Assembly: GCA_039794245.1 (NCBI GenBank)
Contig: JBDIVS010000002.1
Span: 124,001-188,000, forward strand
DNA length: 64,000 nt
DNA from: DAITQM01 sp039794245
GTDB lineage: Bacteria > Pseudomonadota > Gammaproteobacteria > Xanthomonadales > Wenzhouxiangellaceae
Direction of reading: 5' to 3'
Position numbers and translations under genes: made by a program. Positions 1-8,394 of this stretch are shown here, piece by piece. The notes below the pieces were generated by a model that was not told where the DNA came from, searched no databases, and worked only from the letters and a program-made list of their open reading frames with translations. The stretch's first letter is position 1. Every line of letters begins with the position of its first letter.

Positions 1-2138
1 GCGGTCGCACGGTGGATATCGGCGCCGTTGTGGAACGCCGCGAGCAGCCCCTCGTCGCCGGACAGGTGGGCCATGATGCGCAGCTCGATCTGGGAATAAT
101 CGAGGGCCAGTAGCCGCTTGCCGGGCGGGGCGATGAACGCTTTGCGAATGCGGCGGCCTTCCTCGGTGCGCGCCGGAATATTCTGCAGATTGGGCTGCGA
201 TGACGACAGCCGGCCGGTGGCGGCGACCGCCTGGTGGAACGAGGTGTGGACCCGCCCGGTTACGGGGTGAATCTCGTCGACCAGGCGGTCGGTGTAGGTG
301 TTTTTGAGCTTGGCCAGGGCGCGGTGTTCGAGCAAAAGGCCGGGCAGCGGATGGCGGCCGGCCAGTTCCTGCAGCACCTCTTCGCCGGTGGCCGGCTGGC
401 CGCCCGGGGTTTTGGCGATCACCTCGAGCTTGAGGCGCTCGAACAGCACCTCGCCGAGTTGCTTCGGCGAACCGAGGTTGAACGGCGCGCCGGCCACCTC
501 GTAAGCTTTCTGTTCCAGCGCATAGAGCCGCTTTTCCAGTTCCCGGGAATAAGCCGTAAGGCGGTCGCGATCGACCAGCACACCAGAGCGTTCCATCGCC
601 GCCAGCACGGGCACAAGCGGCATCTCGATCTCGCGGTAAACCCGCGCCGGGCCGGGCAGAGCCGCCAGCCGGGGCGCCAGGTACCGGTGCAGCGCGTAGG
701 TCACCTCGGCGTCTTCGGCGGCGTATTCGGTGGCCCGCTCGACCGCGACCTGGGCGAACGGGATCTGCCGCGCCCCCTTGCCAGCGACCTCCTCGTAGGT
801 GATCGTCCGGCGGTGCAGGTAATGGCGGGCCAGGGCGTCCATGTCGTGGCGCGTTATGGTGCTGTTCAGCACATACGATTCGAGCATCGTGTCGTCGGCG
901 ATGCCGGCCAGCCGGATGCCGGCGCGGTGCAGCACGTTGAGGTCGTATTTCAGATTCTGGCCGATCTTGGCCGGCTTGGCGCTTTCGAAAAGCGGTTTCA
1001 GGCGAGCGAGCACCTCGTCCCGGTCGAGTTGCGGCGCGGCACCCGGCCCCTCGTGGGCGAGCGGAATGTAGATGCCGCTGTCCGGCTCCAAGGCCAGCGC
1101 GATGCCGACGATCTCGGCGTCGAGGACGTTCAGGCTGGTGGTCTCGAGATCGAAGACGAACGCCTCCTGCCGGGCAAGTTCGGCGAGCAGCGTCTCGAAC
1201 GCCCGGCGGTCGCGGATCGCGCGATAGTGCGGGGTGCCGACTTCGACCGCGGTGCGACCGGCCGCCGGCGCCGCGGCGCCTTGCCCACCGACTTCGTCCA
1301 GCCACTGCCTGAACTCGAACCTTTCGAGTAGGGCGCGAAGCTCGGCGCTCTTTGCCGGCTGCCGTTTGAGATCAGCGGGCGCGACATCGAGTTCAAGGTC
1401 GTCGCGCAGGCGGACCAACTGCCGGCTGAGCGGCAGGTGTTGGGCGGCCTCGAATCTGGCCGCCAGTTTGTCGCCGAGCGCGTCACGCGAGGCTAAAAGC
1501 TGGTCGAGGTCATGGTATTTTTCGAGCAGCTTGGCGGCGGTTTTCGGGCCGATGCCGGGAACGCCGGGGATGTTGTCGCTGCTGTCGCCGACCAGTGCCA
1601 GGTAGTCGCCGATCTGGCCCGGTTCGACGCCGAAACGCCGGCGCACGCCGGCGGCATCGTAACGCCGGTTGCTCATCGTGTCGATGAGCACGACGCGGTC
1701 ATCGACCAGTTGCGCCAGATCCTTGTCGCTGGCCGAGATCACGCACCGCCAACCGGCCTCCCCGGCCTTTTTGGCGAGCGTCGCGATGACGTCGTCGGCT
1801 TCGACATCGGGAATCTGCAACAGCGGGATGCCAAGCGCTTCGAGCAGTTCGGTCAGCGGTTTGAACTGGGCCGCCAACTCGGCAGGCAGCGGCGGGCGGT
1901 TGGCCTTGTAGGCCGGGTACAAACGGTGGCGGAAATTCTTGCCGCGGGCGTCGAAGACCACGGCGAGATACTCGGGGTGCGACTCGTTGAGCAGCCGGCG
2001 CACCATGTTGGCAACGCCGAGCAGCGCGCCGGTCGGCTCGCCGGCCCGCGTGGTGAGCGGCGGCAGGGCGTGGTAGGCTCGATGGAAATATGACGAACCG
2101 TCGATCAGATAAAGCGTCGGATGTTCGGGTTCGTTCAT
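1..2138 (-). CDS. polA: DNA polymerase I, 3'-truncated by window edge
   Basis: Replication and repair polymerase that removes primers and fills gaps. About 712 codons are visible of a usual 900-930. The N-terminus (MNEPEHPTLYLIDGSSYFHR) is the 5'-nuclease domain, about residues 1-290. A 3'-5' exonuclease domain follows with its catalytic motifs intact: FDLETTSL near residue 326, NLKYDLNVL about 50 residues later, and YAAED near residue 471. This proofreading domain is therefore probably active, unlike in many bacterial Pol I enzymes. The polymerase domain starts near residue 520 and is cut at AFHNGADIHRAT; the later palm motifs lie outside the window. It is divergent from the DUF2782 gene. 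The family call is firm. The full frame is readable directly on the minus strand from the ATG at 2138. Confidence 0.96.
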   Translation of the reverse strand, partial: MNEPEHPTLYLIDGSSYFHRAYHALPPLTTRAGEPTGALLGVANMVRRLLNESHPEYLAVVFDARGKNFRHRLYPAYKANRPPLPAELAAQFKPLTELLEALGIPLLQIPDVEADDVIATLAKKAGEAGWRCVISASDKDLAQLVDDRVVLIDTMSNRRYDAAGVRRRFGVEPGQIGDYLALVGDSSDNIPGVPGIGPKTAAKLLEKYHDLDQLLASRDALGDKLAARFEAAQHLPLSRQLVRLRDDLELDVAPADLKRQPAKSAELRALLERFEFRQWLDEVGGQGAAAPAAGRTAVEVGTPHYRAIRDRRAFETLLAELARQEAFVFDLETTSLNVLDAEIVGIALALEPDSGIYIPLAHEGPGAAPQLDRDEVLARLKPLFESAKPAKIGQNLKYDLNVLHRAGIRLAGIADDTMLESYVLNSTITRHDMDALARHYLHRRTITYEEVAGKGARQIPFAQVAVERATEYAAEDAEVTYALHRYLAPRLAALPGPARVYREIEMPLVPVLAAMERSGVLVDRDRLTAYSRELEKRLYALEQKAYEVAGAPFNLGSPKQLGEVLFERLKLEVIAKTPGGQPATGEEVLQELAGRHPLPGLLLEHRALAKLKNTYTDRLVDEIHPVTGRVHTSFHQAVAATGRLSSSQPNLQNIPARTEEGRRIRKAFIAPPGKRLLALDYSQIELRIMAHLSGDEGLLAAFHNGADIHRAT

Positions 2139-2238
2139 CGTGAATTTGCTATCCTAGGCGGCAGGCCGCATGTTTGTGATCGCATCATAGCGAATGTGCC
2201 AGCAGTCAGGGAACCGACCGGTCTGAAGGATGAAGCCC

Positions 2239-2658
2239 ATGAACGCCAAACACCCGACATTGCCCACCGCGACACTCCATGCCGCCGCCGCGGTCCTGCT
2301 CGCCGTTTTGTGGGGCGCCCCGGCCCTCGCACAAACACAGCGCCCGCGCGCCCCGGAAGCGCCGCCGCCGCCGCCGCTGCCCGCCACCGAAACCCCCACC
2401 ATCGAAGGCGCTCCGCCGCTGCCGCCCAAGGTCCAGGAAGAGGAATTGCAGCCGTCGGTGCGCATCCGCAAGGAGCAGGGCCAGACGATCGAGGAGTACT
2501 CGCTCGAAGGCCGGGTTTACATGATCAAGGTGATCCCCGAAAAGGGGCCGCCGTATTACTTGTTTGATACCGACGGCGACGGCCAGGTGCAAAGCCGCGC
2601 CGACAAGGAGCGCGACGGCCCGATCCGGCCGGTGATGTGGAAACTGAAGGAATGGTGA
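2239..2658 (+). CDS. DUF2782 domain secreted protein
   Basis: Small exported protein of 139 residues. A signal peptide (hydrophobic run LHAAAAVLLAVLWGAPALAQ) is followed by a proline-rich linker (about residues 30-60) and the DUF2782 domain, which contains EYSLEGRVYMIKVIPEKGPPYY. The end of the domain has DTDGDGQ and the characteristic PVMWKLKEW. Function is unknown; the family commonly sits beside polA in Gammaproteobacteria, as here. The ATG at 2239 is preferred because GAAGGA lies 8 bases upstream; an in-frame ATG at 2230 has no spaced ribosome-binding site. The TRAP small permease begins 34 bases downstream, so the two may be co-transcribed. Confidence 0.88.
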   Translation: MNAKHPTLPTATLHAAAAVLLAVLWGAPALAQTQRPRAPEAPPPPPLPATETPTIEGAPPLPPKVQEEELQPSVRIRKEQGQTIEEYSLEGRVYMIKVIPEKGPPYYLFDTDGDGQVQSRADKERDGPIRPVMWKLKEW

Positions 2659-2692
2659 GCGCCGCCGGGCACGGCTCACCGGTCGTTCGGCG

Positions 2693-3226
2693 GTGTCACA
2701 GGAGCTGAAGGCGCCTCGCCCAGCCTTCGTGCCGGCCCTCGAACGGCTGGGCACCGGGCTCGGACACCTGGCGGCGGGATTGCTCCTGGCCGCCGCCGCG
2801 TTGGTGTTCACCGTCGTCGTATTGCGTTATTTGTTCAGCCGCGGCGGCATCGCACTGCAAGAAAGCGGCGTGTGGCTCAACGCCGCGGCTTTCCTCCTCG
2901 CCACCGGCTGGACCCTCGGCCGCGACGAACACGTCCGGGTCGATGTGTTCTACCAGAAATTCGGCGAGCGGGGCCGCGCCGCGGTCAATCTCGCCGGCAC
3001 CTTGTTGTTTCTGCTGCCGCTGTGTTTCTGGCTGCTGTATGCCGGCTGGGGTTACGCCGGCGCCGCCTGGGCGGTGCGCGAATCCTCGCCGGAAGCCGGC
3101 GGCCTGCCCGGCTTGTATCTGCTCAAATCGTTGATCCCGCTGACCGCCCTGCTCCTGGCGATCCAAGGCGCGGCCGAAATCGCCAAGGCACTGAGCGCCT
3201 TCTTTCCCCGCTTTCGGCCCAACTGA
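2693..3226 (+). CDS. TRAP transporter small permease (DctQ-like), orphan
   Basis: Small integral-membrane subunit of a tripartite ATP-independent periplasmic transporter for organic acids. At 177 residues it has the four-helix DctQ layout: helix 1 around residues 25-45, RDEHVRVDVFY after helix 2 (the family's conserved HIRVD-like segment), helix 3 around LLFLLPLCFWLLY, and helix 4 LIPLTALLLAIQGAAEI. It starts with GTG. DctQ is normally followed by the large permease DctM and accompanied by the binding protein DctP. Neither is present; a repeat-containing intergenic region and convergent aroE follow instead. The partners may be elsewhere or may have been lost. Confidence 0.82.
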   Translation: MSQELKAPRPAFVPALERLGTGLGHLAAGLLLAAAALVFTVVVLRYLFSRGGIALQESGVWLNAAAFLLATGWTLGRDEHVRVDVFYQKFGERGRAAVNLAGTLLFLLPLCFWLLYAGWGYAGAAWAVRESSPEAGGLPGLYLLKSLIPLTALLLAIQGAAEIAKALSAFFPRFRPN

Positions 3227-3250
3227 GTCGTTCTTCGTTCTTCGTTCTTT

Positions 3251-3371
3251 GTCATTCCCGCCTGCCTGTGCCGGCACGGCAGACAGGCGAAAGAGGCAAA
3301 CCATCCCCTTTCGTCATTCCCGCCCCCGATCGGGGTCGAGGGCAGGCTGCCGCGGGCGCGTCCGGAATGAC
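3251..3371. repeat. REP-like palindromic repeat pair
   Basis: Two adjacent units begin with GTCATTCCCG (3251 and 3313), and the second ends with GGAATGAC (3364-3371), giving complementary ends. The first contains a near-perfect hairpin (CGCCTGCCTG with CAGACAGGCG). The segment 3346-3371 recurs with one mismatch at 24924-24949, so this is a dispersed family. A short tandem GTTCTTC repeat precedes it at about 3230-3250. This has the form of an intergenic REP-type element; no transposase for it is seen here. Confidence 0.6.
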
Positions 3372-3412
3372 AAAAAATAGAGAGAGGGTGGGCGCGTCTG
3401 GAAGGGAAAAAA

Positions 3413-4306
3413 TCAGAGGTGAATAGCGGAAGTCAGGCTAAGCCCGGCGAGCACCGGCCGGGGGTCCGGCCGCCGGCCGCTCCACAGCCTGAACGCCGCA
3501 GCGGCCTGTTCGACCAGCATTCCCAGGCCGTCGCTCGCCGCGATGCCCCGTTCGCCGGCCCAGTGCACGAACGGCCGGGCGGCGGCGCCGTAACTCAAGT
3601 CATAGGCCAGTTCACACCCGGGCAATGCCGAGCTGACGGCGGGGGAGGCGAGCAGCGCCGGCAGGGTTCCGTCGTGGCCGGCTGATGTCGCGTTGATCAG
3701 CAGACTTGGGACAAACGGTTTACCGCCGGTTTCGGGATAGACCTCACCGGCGGCGATCGCCCAGACCCGGCCGGCGAAGCGGGCGGCAAGTTCGGCGGCC
3801 CGCGGTGCGGTCCGGTTGACGATAGCGAGCGGCCCGGCACCGGCGGCGAGCAGGGCAGGAACGATGCCGGCGGCGGCGCCGCCGGCCCCGAGCACGAGCA
3901 CCCGGCGGCCGCGCAGACCGCCGGGCAGCAGGCGGCGAAGGTCGCGGCACAAGCCCAGGCCGTCGGTATTGGCGCCGCTCCAGCCCGCCGGGCCGCGGAC
4001 CAGGGTGTTGACGACGCCGGCCGCCCGTCCCGAGGCCAGTAACCGCCGGCAGGCGCCGACCGCCGCCTGTTTGTGCGGCAAGGTCAGATTGGCGCCGTGG
4101 CCAGCGGCGACGTAAAAATCGGCCAGCGCCGCGGCCAGGTCGACGGCGGCGACGCGGATCAGCCGGTAGTGGACTTCGATCCCCAGCGCCGCGCCGAACG
4201 CCTGGTGGATACGCGGCGACAGGCTGTGTTCGACCGGATCTCCGAACAGCGCGAGGTCGAGGCGGGCCGGGCGCCGCGTCACCCGGGGGCCGTTTCTCTC
4301 AGCCAC
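3413..4306 (-). CDS. aroE: Shikimate dehydrogenase (NADP+)
   Basis: Reduces 3-dehydroshikimate to shikimate in the chorismate/aromatic amino acid pathway; cytosolic. The 297 residues show the substrate domain with SLSPRIH near residue 28 and NLTLPHK (catalytic lysine) near 75, then GANTDGLG near 112. The Rossmann NADP-binding segment LVLGAGGAAAG is near 140, followed by NRT, and LLINATSAG is near 200. The C-terminal DGLGMLVEQAA is typical. The first 28 bases overlap the end of hemB on the same strand, so translation is probably coupled. A slightly later start would also be possible because residues 1-15 are not conserved. Confidence 0.95.
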   Translation of the reverse strand: MAERNGPRVTRRPARLDLALFGDPVEHSLSPRIHQAFGAALGIEVHYRLIRVAAVDLAAALADFYVAAGHGANLTLPHKQAAVGACRRLLASGRAAGVVNTLVRGPAGWSGANTDGLGLCRDLRRLLPGGLRGRRVLVLGAGGAAAGIVPALLAAGAGPLAIVNRTAPRAAELAARFAGRVWAIAAGEVYPETGGKPFVPSLLINATSAGHDGTLPALLASPAVSSALPGCELAYDLSYGAAARPFVHWAGERGIAASDGLGMLVEQAAAAFRLWSGRRPDPRPVLAGLSLTSAIHL

Positions 4307-5304
4307 CGGGCAGCATCAAGGGCATAGTAGGTGAGGATCGCATCGGCGCCGGCACGGCGCATCGCGAGCAGCGCTTCGCACACGGTTTTGCGTTCGTCGA
4401 GCCAGCCGTTCGCCGCGGCAGCCTTGAGCATGGCGTATTCGCCGCTGACCTGATAGACCGCGGTCGGCATCCCGAACTGCCGTTTGACGCGCCAGACGAT
4501 ATCGAGATAAGGCAGCCCGGGTTTGACCATCACGAAATCGGCGCCTTCGGCGATATCGAGCGCGACCTCGCGCAACGCTTCGTCGCCGTTGGCCGGGTCC
4601 ATCTGGTAGGTTTCCTTGCCGGCGCCGCCAAGCTGCGCCGCCGAACCCACTGCGTCGCGGAACGGGCCGTAAAAGGCCGAGGCATATTTGGCGGCATAGG
4701 CCAGGATCAGCGTCTGGTGAAACCCGTCCGCTTCGAGCGCCCGGCGGATCGCCCCGATGCGCCCGTCCATCATGTCCGACGGGGCGACGACATCGGCGCC
4801 GGCGGCGGCCTGAACCTTGGCCTGGCGCACCAGGGCCTCGACCGTGACATCGTTCAAGATGGTGCCGGTGCGCTCGTCGAGGATGCCGTCCTGGCCGTGG
4901 CTGGTATAGGGATCGAGCGCCACGTCGCAGATCACGCCGAGACCGGGATGCGCCGTTTTCAGCGCCTTGACCGCCCGCGGCACCAGGCCCTTCTCGTCCC
5001 ACGCGGCGCGCCCGTCCGCCGTCTTGTCGGCGGCGTTGATCACCGGAAACAGCGCGATCGCCGGGATGCCGAGGTCCACCGCCTCACCTGATGCGGCAAC
5101 CAGCAAGTCGATGCTGAGCCGTTCGACGCCCGGCATCGACGCTACGGCCTGCCTTTGTTTCTCGCCGGGGCAGACGAACACCGGCCAGATCAGGTCAGAG
5201 GCGGCGAGGTGTGCTTCGCGCTGCAGCGCACGGGCAAACGGCGTGGCGCGCAGGCGGCGCATCCGTGTGGCGGGGTAATGCTGGCCGGGGAAGGCGAGTG
5301 TCAT
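4279..5304 (-). CDS. hemB: Delta-aminolevulinic acid dehydratase (porphobilinogen synthase)
   Basis: Condenses two 5-aminolevulinate molecules to porphobilinogen in haem synthesis; cytosolic octamer. At 341 residues the length is normal. The two active-site lysines are visible in AYAAKYASAFYGPFRDA and FVMVKPGLPYLD. The segment CDVALDPYTSHGQDG, where zinc-type enzymes carry a cysteine triad, has Asp/Ala instead. This predicts the Mg2+-type enzyme known from Pseudomonas and Rhizobiales rather than the zinc type of E. coli. It lies upstream of aroE with a 28-base overlap, in a two-gene unit. Confidence 0.96.
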   Translation of the reverse strand: MTLAFPGQHYPATRMRRLRATPFARALQREAHLAASDLIWPVFVCPGEKQRQAVASMPGVERLSIDLLVAASGEAVDLGIPAIALFPVINAADKTADGRAAWDEKGLVPRAVKALKTAHPGLGVICDVALDPYTSHGQDGILDERTGTILNDVTVEALVRQAKVQAAAGADVVAPSDMMDGRIGAIRRALEADGFHQTLILAYAAKYASAFYGPFRDAVGSAAQLGGAGKETYQMDPANGDEALREVALDIAEGADFVMVKPGLPYLDIVWRVKRQFGMPTAVYQVSGEYAMLKAAAANGWLDERKTVCEALLAMRRAGADAILTYYALDAARWLRETAPG

Positions 5305-5339
5305 GGTCTTTAATCCGAGCGGCGGGGCTTAGCAAATAT

Positions 5340-5987
5340 TCATTTTATCGCGCCGGGCAGATCGAGCCAGCCTTCGAGGGTCGCGACCAGGGTTTCCAGG
5401 CCGCGCCCGGTGGCGGCCGAAAACAACGCAACCGCAGCTTCCGGCGCCCGCTTCTGCGCCGCGGCCAGCGCCGCCTGCGCCGCGTTGTTCGACAATTTAT
5501 CGCATTTGTTCAGCAGAATCAGCGTCGGCCGGCCGGCGGCGGCGCAAAAGGCCAGCATCTCGAGATCGAGGGCGGTGAACGGGTGGCGCGCATCCATCAC
5601 GACGACGATGCCGGCAAGGCACCGGCGGGTCGTCAGATAGCGCTCGATGACGCGCCCCCATCGGGCGCGCACCGCCTCCGGCACGCGGGCGTAGCCGTAA
5701 CCCGGCAGATCGACAAGGCGCCGCGCCGCGTCGAGTTCGAAGACCACGATCTGCTGCGTCCGGCCCGGTGTCCGGCTGGTTCTGGCCAGTGCCCGGCGCC
5801 CGGTCAGGCGGTTGATGACACTCGACTTGCCGGCGTTCGAGCGCCCGGCGAACGCGACTTCCAAGCCGCGCTCGGGCGGCAATTGATCGAGACTCGCTGC
5901 CGCGGTCACAAAGCGGGCGGCGGCAAACGGCGCGAGCCGGGCGGCGGCGATGCGATTGGGGTTGGATAAGGCGTGGCGGGAAGGCAC
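5340..5987 (-). CDS. engB: Ribosome biogenesis GTP-binding protein EngB/YihA
   Basis: Essential GTPase that assists large-subunit ribosome assembly. All G motifs are present: GRSNAGKSS (G1), the TPGRTQ switch region (G2), DLPGYG (G3), NKCDK (G4) and a SAATG G5-like segment. The frame stays open much further upstream, but those residues overlap the divergent cytochrome c4 gene and are not family-like. The GTG at 5987 (VPSRHALSNPNRI) gives 215 residues, matching the usual size of about 200-215. Other near starts are possible. It is divergent from cytochrome c4, a common gammaproteobacterial arrangement. Confidence 0.93.
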   Translation of the reverse strand: MPSRHALSNPNRIAAARLAPFAAARFVTAAASLDQLPPERGLEVAFAGRSNAGKSSVINRLTGRRALARTSRTPGRTQQIVVFELDAARRLVDLPGYGYARVPEAVRARWGRVIERYLTTRRCLAGIVVVMDARHPFTALDLEMLAFCAAAGRPTLILLNKCDKLSNNAAQAALAAAQKRAPEAAVALFSAATGRGLETLVATLEGWLDLPGAIK

Positions 5988-6066
5988 GGTGGCTGCTCGT
6001 CGGCTGGCATCCGGGTCGCAAGGCGGGGATAATACGCACTTTTCGAGCCGGCGGAGTGACCGCACT

Positions 6067-6723
6067 ATGAAAGCCTTTGTCCGATTGATCTTCAGTTCGA
6101 CCTTGCTGTCGCTCGCCTTACAGGCCTCGGGTGCCGAACCGGCGACCGCCCCCGGCGATCCCCAGGCCGGCCGCGAAAAAGCCGCGGTCTGCGCCGCCTG
6201 CCACGGCATCGACGGCAACAGCATCGTCGCCCAGTGGCCCAAACTCGCCGGTCTGTCCGCCGACTACATCGCCCGCCAGACCAGGCTGATCCGCGACGAA
6301 CGGCGGCAGGTCGTCGAGATGCTCGGTATCGTGATCGGCCTCAGCGATCAGGATATTGCCGATATCGCGGCCTGGTACGCTGCGCAGACGCGCCAGCCGG
6401 GCACCACCGACCCGAACCTGGTGGATACGGGGAGCCGGGTCTATCACTTCGGCCGGCCCGAAGCCGGCGTTCCGGCCTGCGCCGGCTGCCACGGCCCTTA
6501 CGGCGGCGGCAACCCGCCGGCCGGCTACCCGGCGTTGGCCGGGCAGCACGCGGCCTACCTGCAATCTCGCCTCGAGCGCTACCGTTCCGGCCAGGTCAAC
6601 GGCGGCGGCGACCCGCACAGCCTGCAGATGGCGCTCGCCGCAAAGTCCCTGGACAACCGCGATATCGCCGCCGTGGCGAGCTACCTGCAAGGGCTGCACG
6701 CCGTCGAATCAGCGGCCCGCTGA
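6067..6723 (+). CDS. Cytochrome c4 family dihaem cytochrome c
   Basis: Periplasmic electron carrier feeding terminal oxidases. The 218 residues contain an N-terminal signal peptide ending around QASGAEP and two haem-binding sites, CAACH near residue 44 and CAGCH near 140. Each domain has the class-I fold feature of a later Met (VEMLG; LQMALA). The duplicated two-domain layout is typical of c4. The ATG at 6067 has GGAG about 10 bases upstream; the longer frame upstream has no signal peptide at its start. A short hairpin separates it from dsbA downstream. Confidence 0.92.
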   Translation: MKAFVRLIFSSTLLSLALQASGAEPATAPGDPQAGREKAAVCAACHGIDGNSIVAQWPKLAGLSADYIARQTRLIRDERRQVVEMLGIVIGLSDQDIADIAAWYAAQTRQPGTTDPNLVDTGSRVYHFGRPEAGVPACAGCHGPYGGGNPPAGYPALAGQHAAYLQSRLERYRSGQVNGGGDPHSLQMALAAKSLDNRDIAAVASYLQGLHAVESAAR

Positions 6724-6768
6724 ACCGATGCGAGCCCGAACGGTCTGATACGGTCTTGAACCTGAAAC

Positions 6769-6790
6769 GGGCGGGCTTACGGGCCCGCCC
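6769..6790 (+). terminator. Hairpin between cytochrome c4 and dsbA
   Basis: A perfect 8-bp stem (GGGCGGGC / GCCCGCCC) with the loop TTACGG, ending 25 bases before dsbA. No T-run follows, so it may act as an attenuator or RNA-stability hairpin rather than a full intrinsic terminator. Confidence 0.45.
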
Positions 6791-6815
6791 AATCGATCTC
6801 CAGCGGAGGAACGGC

Positions 6816-7472
6816 ATGCTGTCATCCGGTTTACGTTTGTTTTTTTTGCTCGCCCTGCTCGCCCCAGCCCCGGCGCTGTGGGCCCAGGACTGGCACGAGG
6901 GCAGCCATTACTACACGATCCCCGGCGCCGACGAAGAGACCGGCGACAAAATCAGCGTCAATGAAATCTTCAGCTACGCCTGCCCACACTGCAATGCCTT
7001 CCAGCCCTTTATCACCCCCTGGCACGAGGCACTGCCGGCCGATGTCGAGTTCAAGCGCACGCCGGCGGTGTTCAACCGCAGTTGGGAACCTTTCGCCCGC
7101 GCCTACCTGACGCTCGAAGCGATGGGCAAGTCCGAAGCGGTCCACGGGGCGATTTTCAAGGCCCTGCACGACGAACATCGGCCGCTCGGCACAATCGAGG
7201 CTATTGCCGGATTTGTCGCCGAACACGGCATCGACCAGGACCGGTTCCTGTCCACGGCCAAATCGTTCACCGTCGAAACCCGGCTCCGGCAGAGCCAGCA
7301 GCAGGTAGCGCGCTGGGGGATCACCGGCACACCGAGCCTGGTCGTCGCCGGCCGCTACCGGATCGCCGCCGGCGGCGCGCTGACCACCTACAACGACATG
7401 TTGCGCATCGCCGATTGGCTGATCGCCCGTGAACGCGACCGCCGGGGGCTCGCCGCAGCCCCGGCCGAATGA
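6816..7472 (+). CDS. dsbA: Thiol:disulfide interchange protein DsbA
   Basis: Periplasmic oxidase that introduces disulfide bonds into exported proteins. The 218 residues start with a signal peptide (LRLFFLLALLAPAPALWAQ). The thioredoxin-fold active site CPHC lies in FSYACPHCNAF, and the cis-proline is in GITGTPSLVV. GGAGGA at 6805-6810 sets the ATG at 6816. Its stop overlaps the start of the next gene by four bases (ATGA), so translation of the two is coupled. The cytochrome c4-dsbA-EEP order is conserved in related bacteria. Confidence 0.95.
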   Translation: MLSSGLRLFFLLALLAPAPALWAQDWHEGSHYYTIPGADEETGDKISVNEIFSYACPHCNAFQPFITPWHEALPADVEFKRTPAVFNRSWEPFARAYLTLEAMGKSEAVHGAIFKALHDEHRPLGTIEAIAGFVAEHGIDQDRFLSTAKSFTVETRLRQSQQQVARWGITGTPSLVVAGRYRIAAGGALTTYNDMLRIADWLIARERDRRGLAAAPAE

Positions 7473-8389
7473 AGACCGCCAATTTCACTGCACCGGCCGC
7501 CGACCACTGGCCGCCCGCGCCGGCCGCGACGCCTTCCATACCGGTCGTGCCGGCCATGGCACCTGAGGCTGCGGCCTCCCTGGCACCGGCCGTCTGGAAG
7601 GTGCTCAGTTACAACATCCAGGCGGCGACCCCGACGCGCAACTACCGGCAGTACGTGACCCACAGTTGGCGCCAGGTGATGCCCGTCGGCTCGCGGGTCA
7701 GCGCCCTCGAAACCATTGCCCGCCGCATCGCCGGCTACGATCTGGTCGCCTTGCAGGAGGCCGACGGCGGCAGCCTGCGCTCCGGCTACCTGAACCAGAC
7801 CCGCTTCCTCGCCCGGCACGGCGGCTTCGCCCACTGGCACCAACAGACCAACCGCAAGGTCAGCGGCCTGGCGCGGGTCGGCAACGGCCTGCTCAGCCAT
7901 GTGCCGCCGGTGGCCATCGAGGAACACCGCCTGCCAGGTGCAATTCCGGGCCGCGGGGCGCTGGCCGTGCGCCTCAAGCTCGGCGCCGGGGCCTTGCCGG
8001 CCGAAGAATTGCTGGTCGTCAACGTCCATCTGGCGCTCGGCCGCCGGGCCCGTGGCTTGCAGCTCGCCTATCTCGCCGAGATCGTCGCCGGCAGCCGGCA
8101 CGTGCTGCTGATGGGCGACTTCAACTGCGATCTCGACAGCCGGGAAATGTCGGCATTCCAGGCCGCGTCCGGGCTCCTGGCACCGTCCCACCGGCTGCAC
8201 ACCTTCCCGAGCTGGCGGCCGAAACGGGCGCTCGACCATATCCTCACGTCACCGACGATCCATGTCCGGCGCGCCGCGGTCCTCGATCTGCCGTGCTCCG
8301 ACCATTGCCCGCTGACCGCCGAAATCGAACTGCCGGCCCTGCCGGCGCCGGGATCAGATGTTCCCGAACCAGTGACACTCTGCGCCTGA
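7469..8389 (+). CDS. Endonuclease/exonuclease/phosphatase family protein
   Basis: Metal-dependent phosphohydrolase of the EEP superfamily (DNase I / exonuclease III / sphingomyelinase fold); substrate unknown. Of 306 residues, the first 42 are low-complexity and alanine/proline-rich. The domain then begins at WKVLSYNIQ, with the catalytic acid in LVALQEAD, VNVHL and MGDFNCD, and the C-terminal Asp-His in CSDHCPLTAEIE. No clear signal peptide is visible despite overlapping dsbA by 4 bp. Homologues beside dsbA in other Gammaproteobacteria have the same domain. Confidence 0.88.
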   Translation: MKTANFTAPAADHWPPAPAATPSIPVVPAMAPEAAASLAPAVWKVLSYNIQAATPTRNYRQYVTHSWRQVMPVGSRVSALETIARRIAGYDLVALQEADGGSLRSGYLNQTRFLARHGGFAHWHQQTNRKVSGLARVGNGLLSHVPPVAIEEHRLPGAIPGRGALAVRLKLGAGALPAEELLVVNVHLALGRRARGLQLAYLAEIVAGSRHVLLMGDFNCDLDSREMSAFQAASGLLAPSHRLHTFPSWRPKRALDHILTSPTIHVRRAAVLDLPCSDHCPLTAEIELPALPAPGSDVPEPVTLCA

Positions 8390-8394
8390 GCCGC

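Noticed and set aside
234..1331. Long open frame on the plus strand opposite polA
   Set aside because: It is the antisense shadow of a GC-rich true gene; the minus-strand frame carries all Pol I exonuclease motifs.
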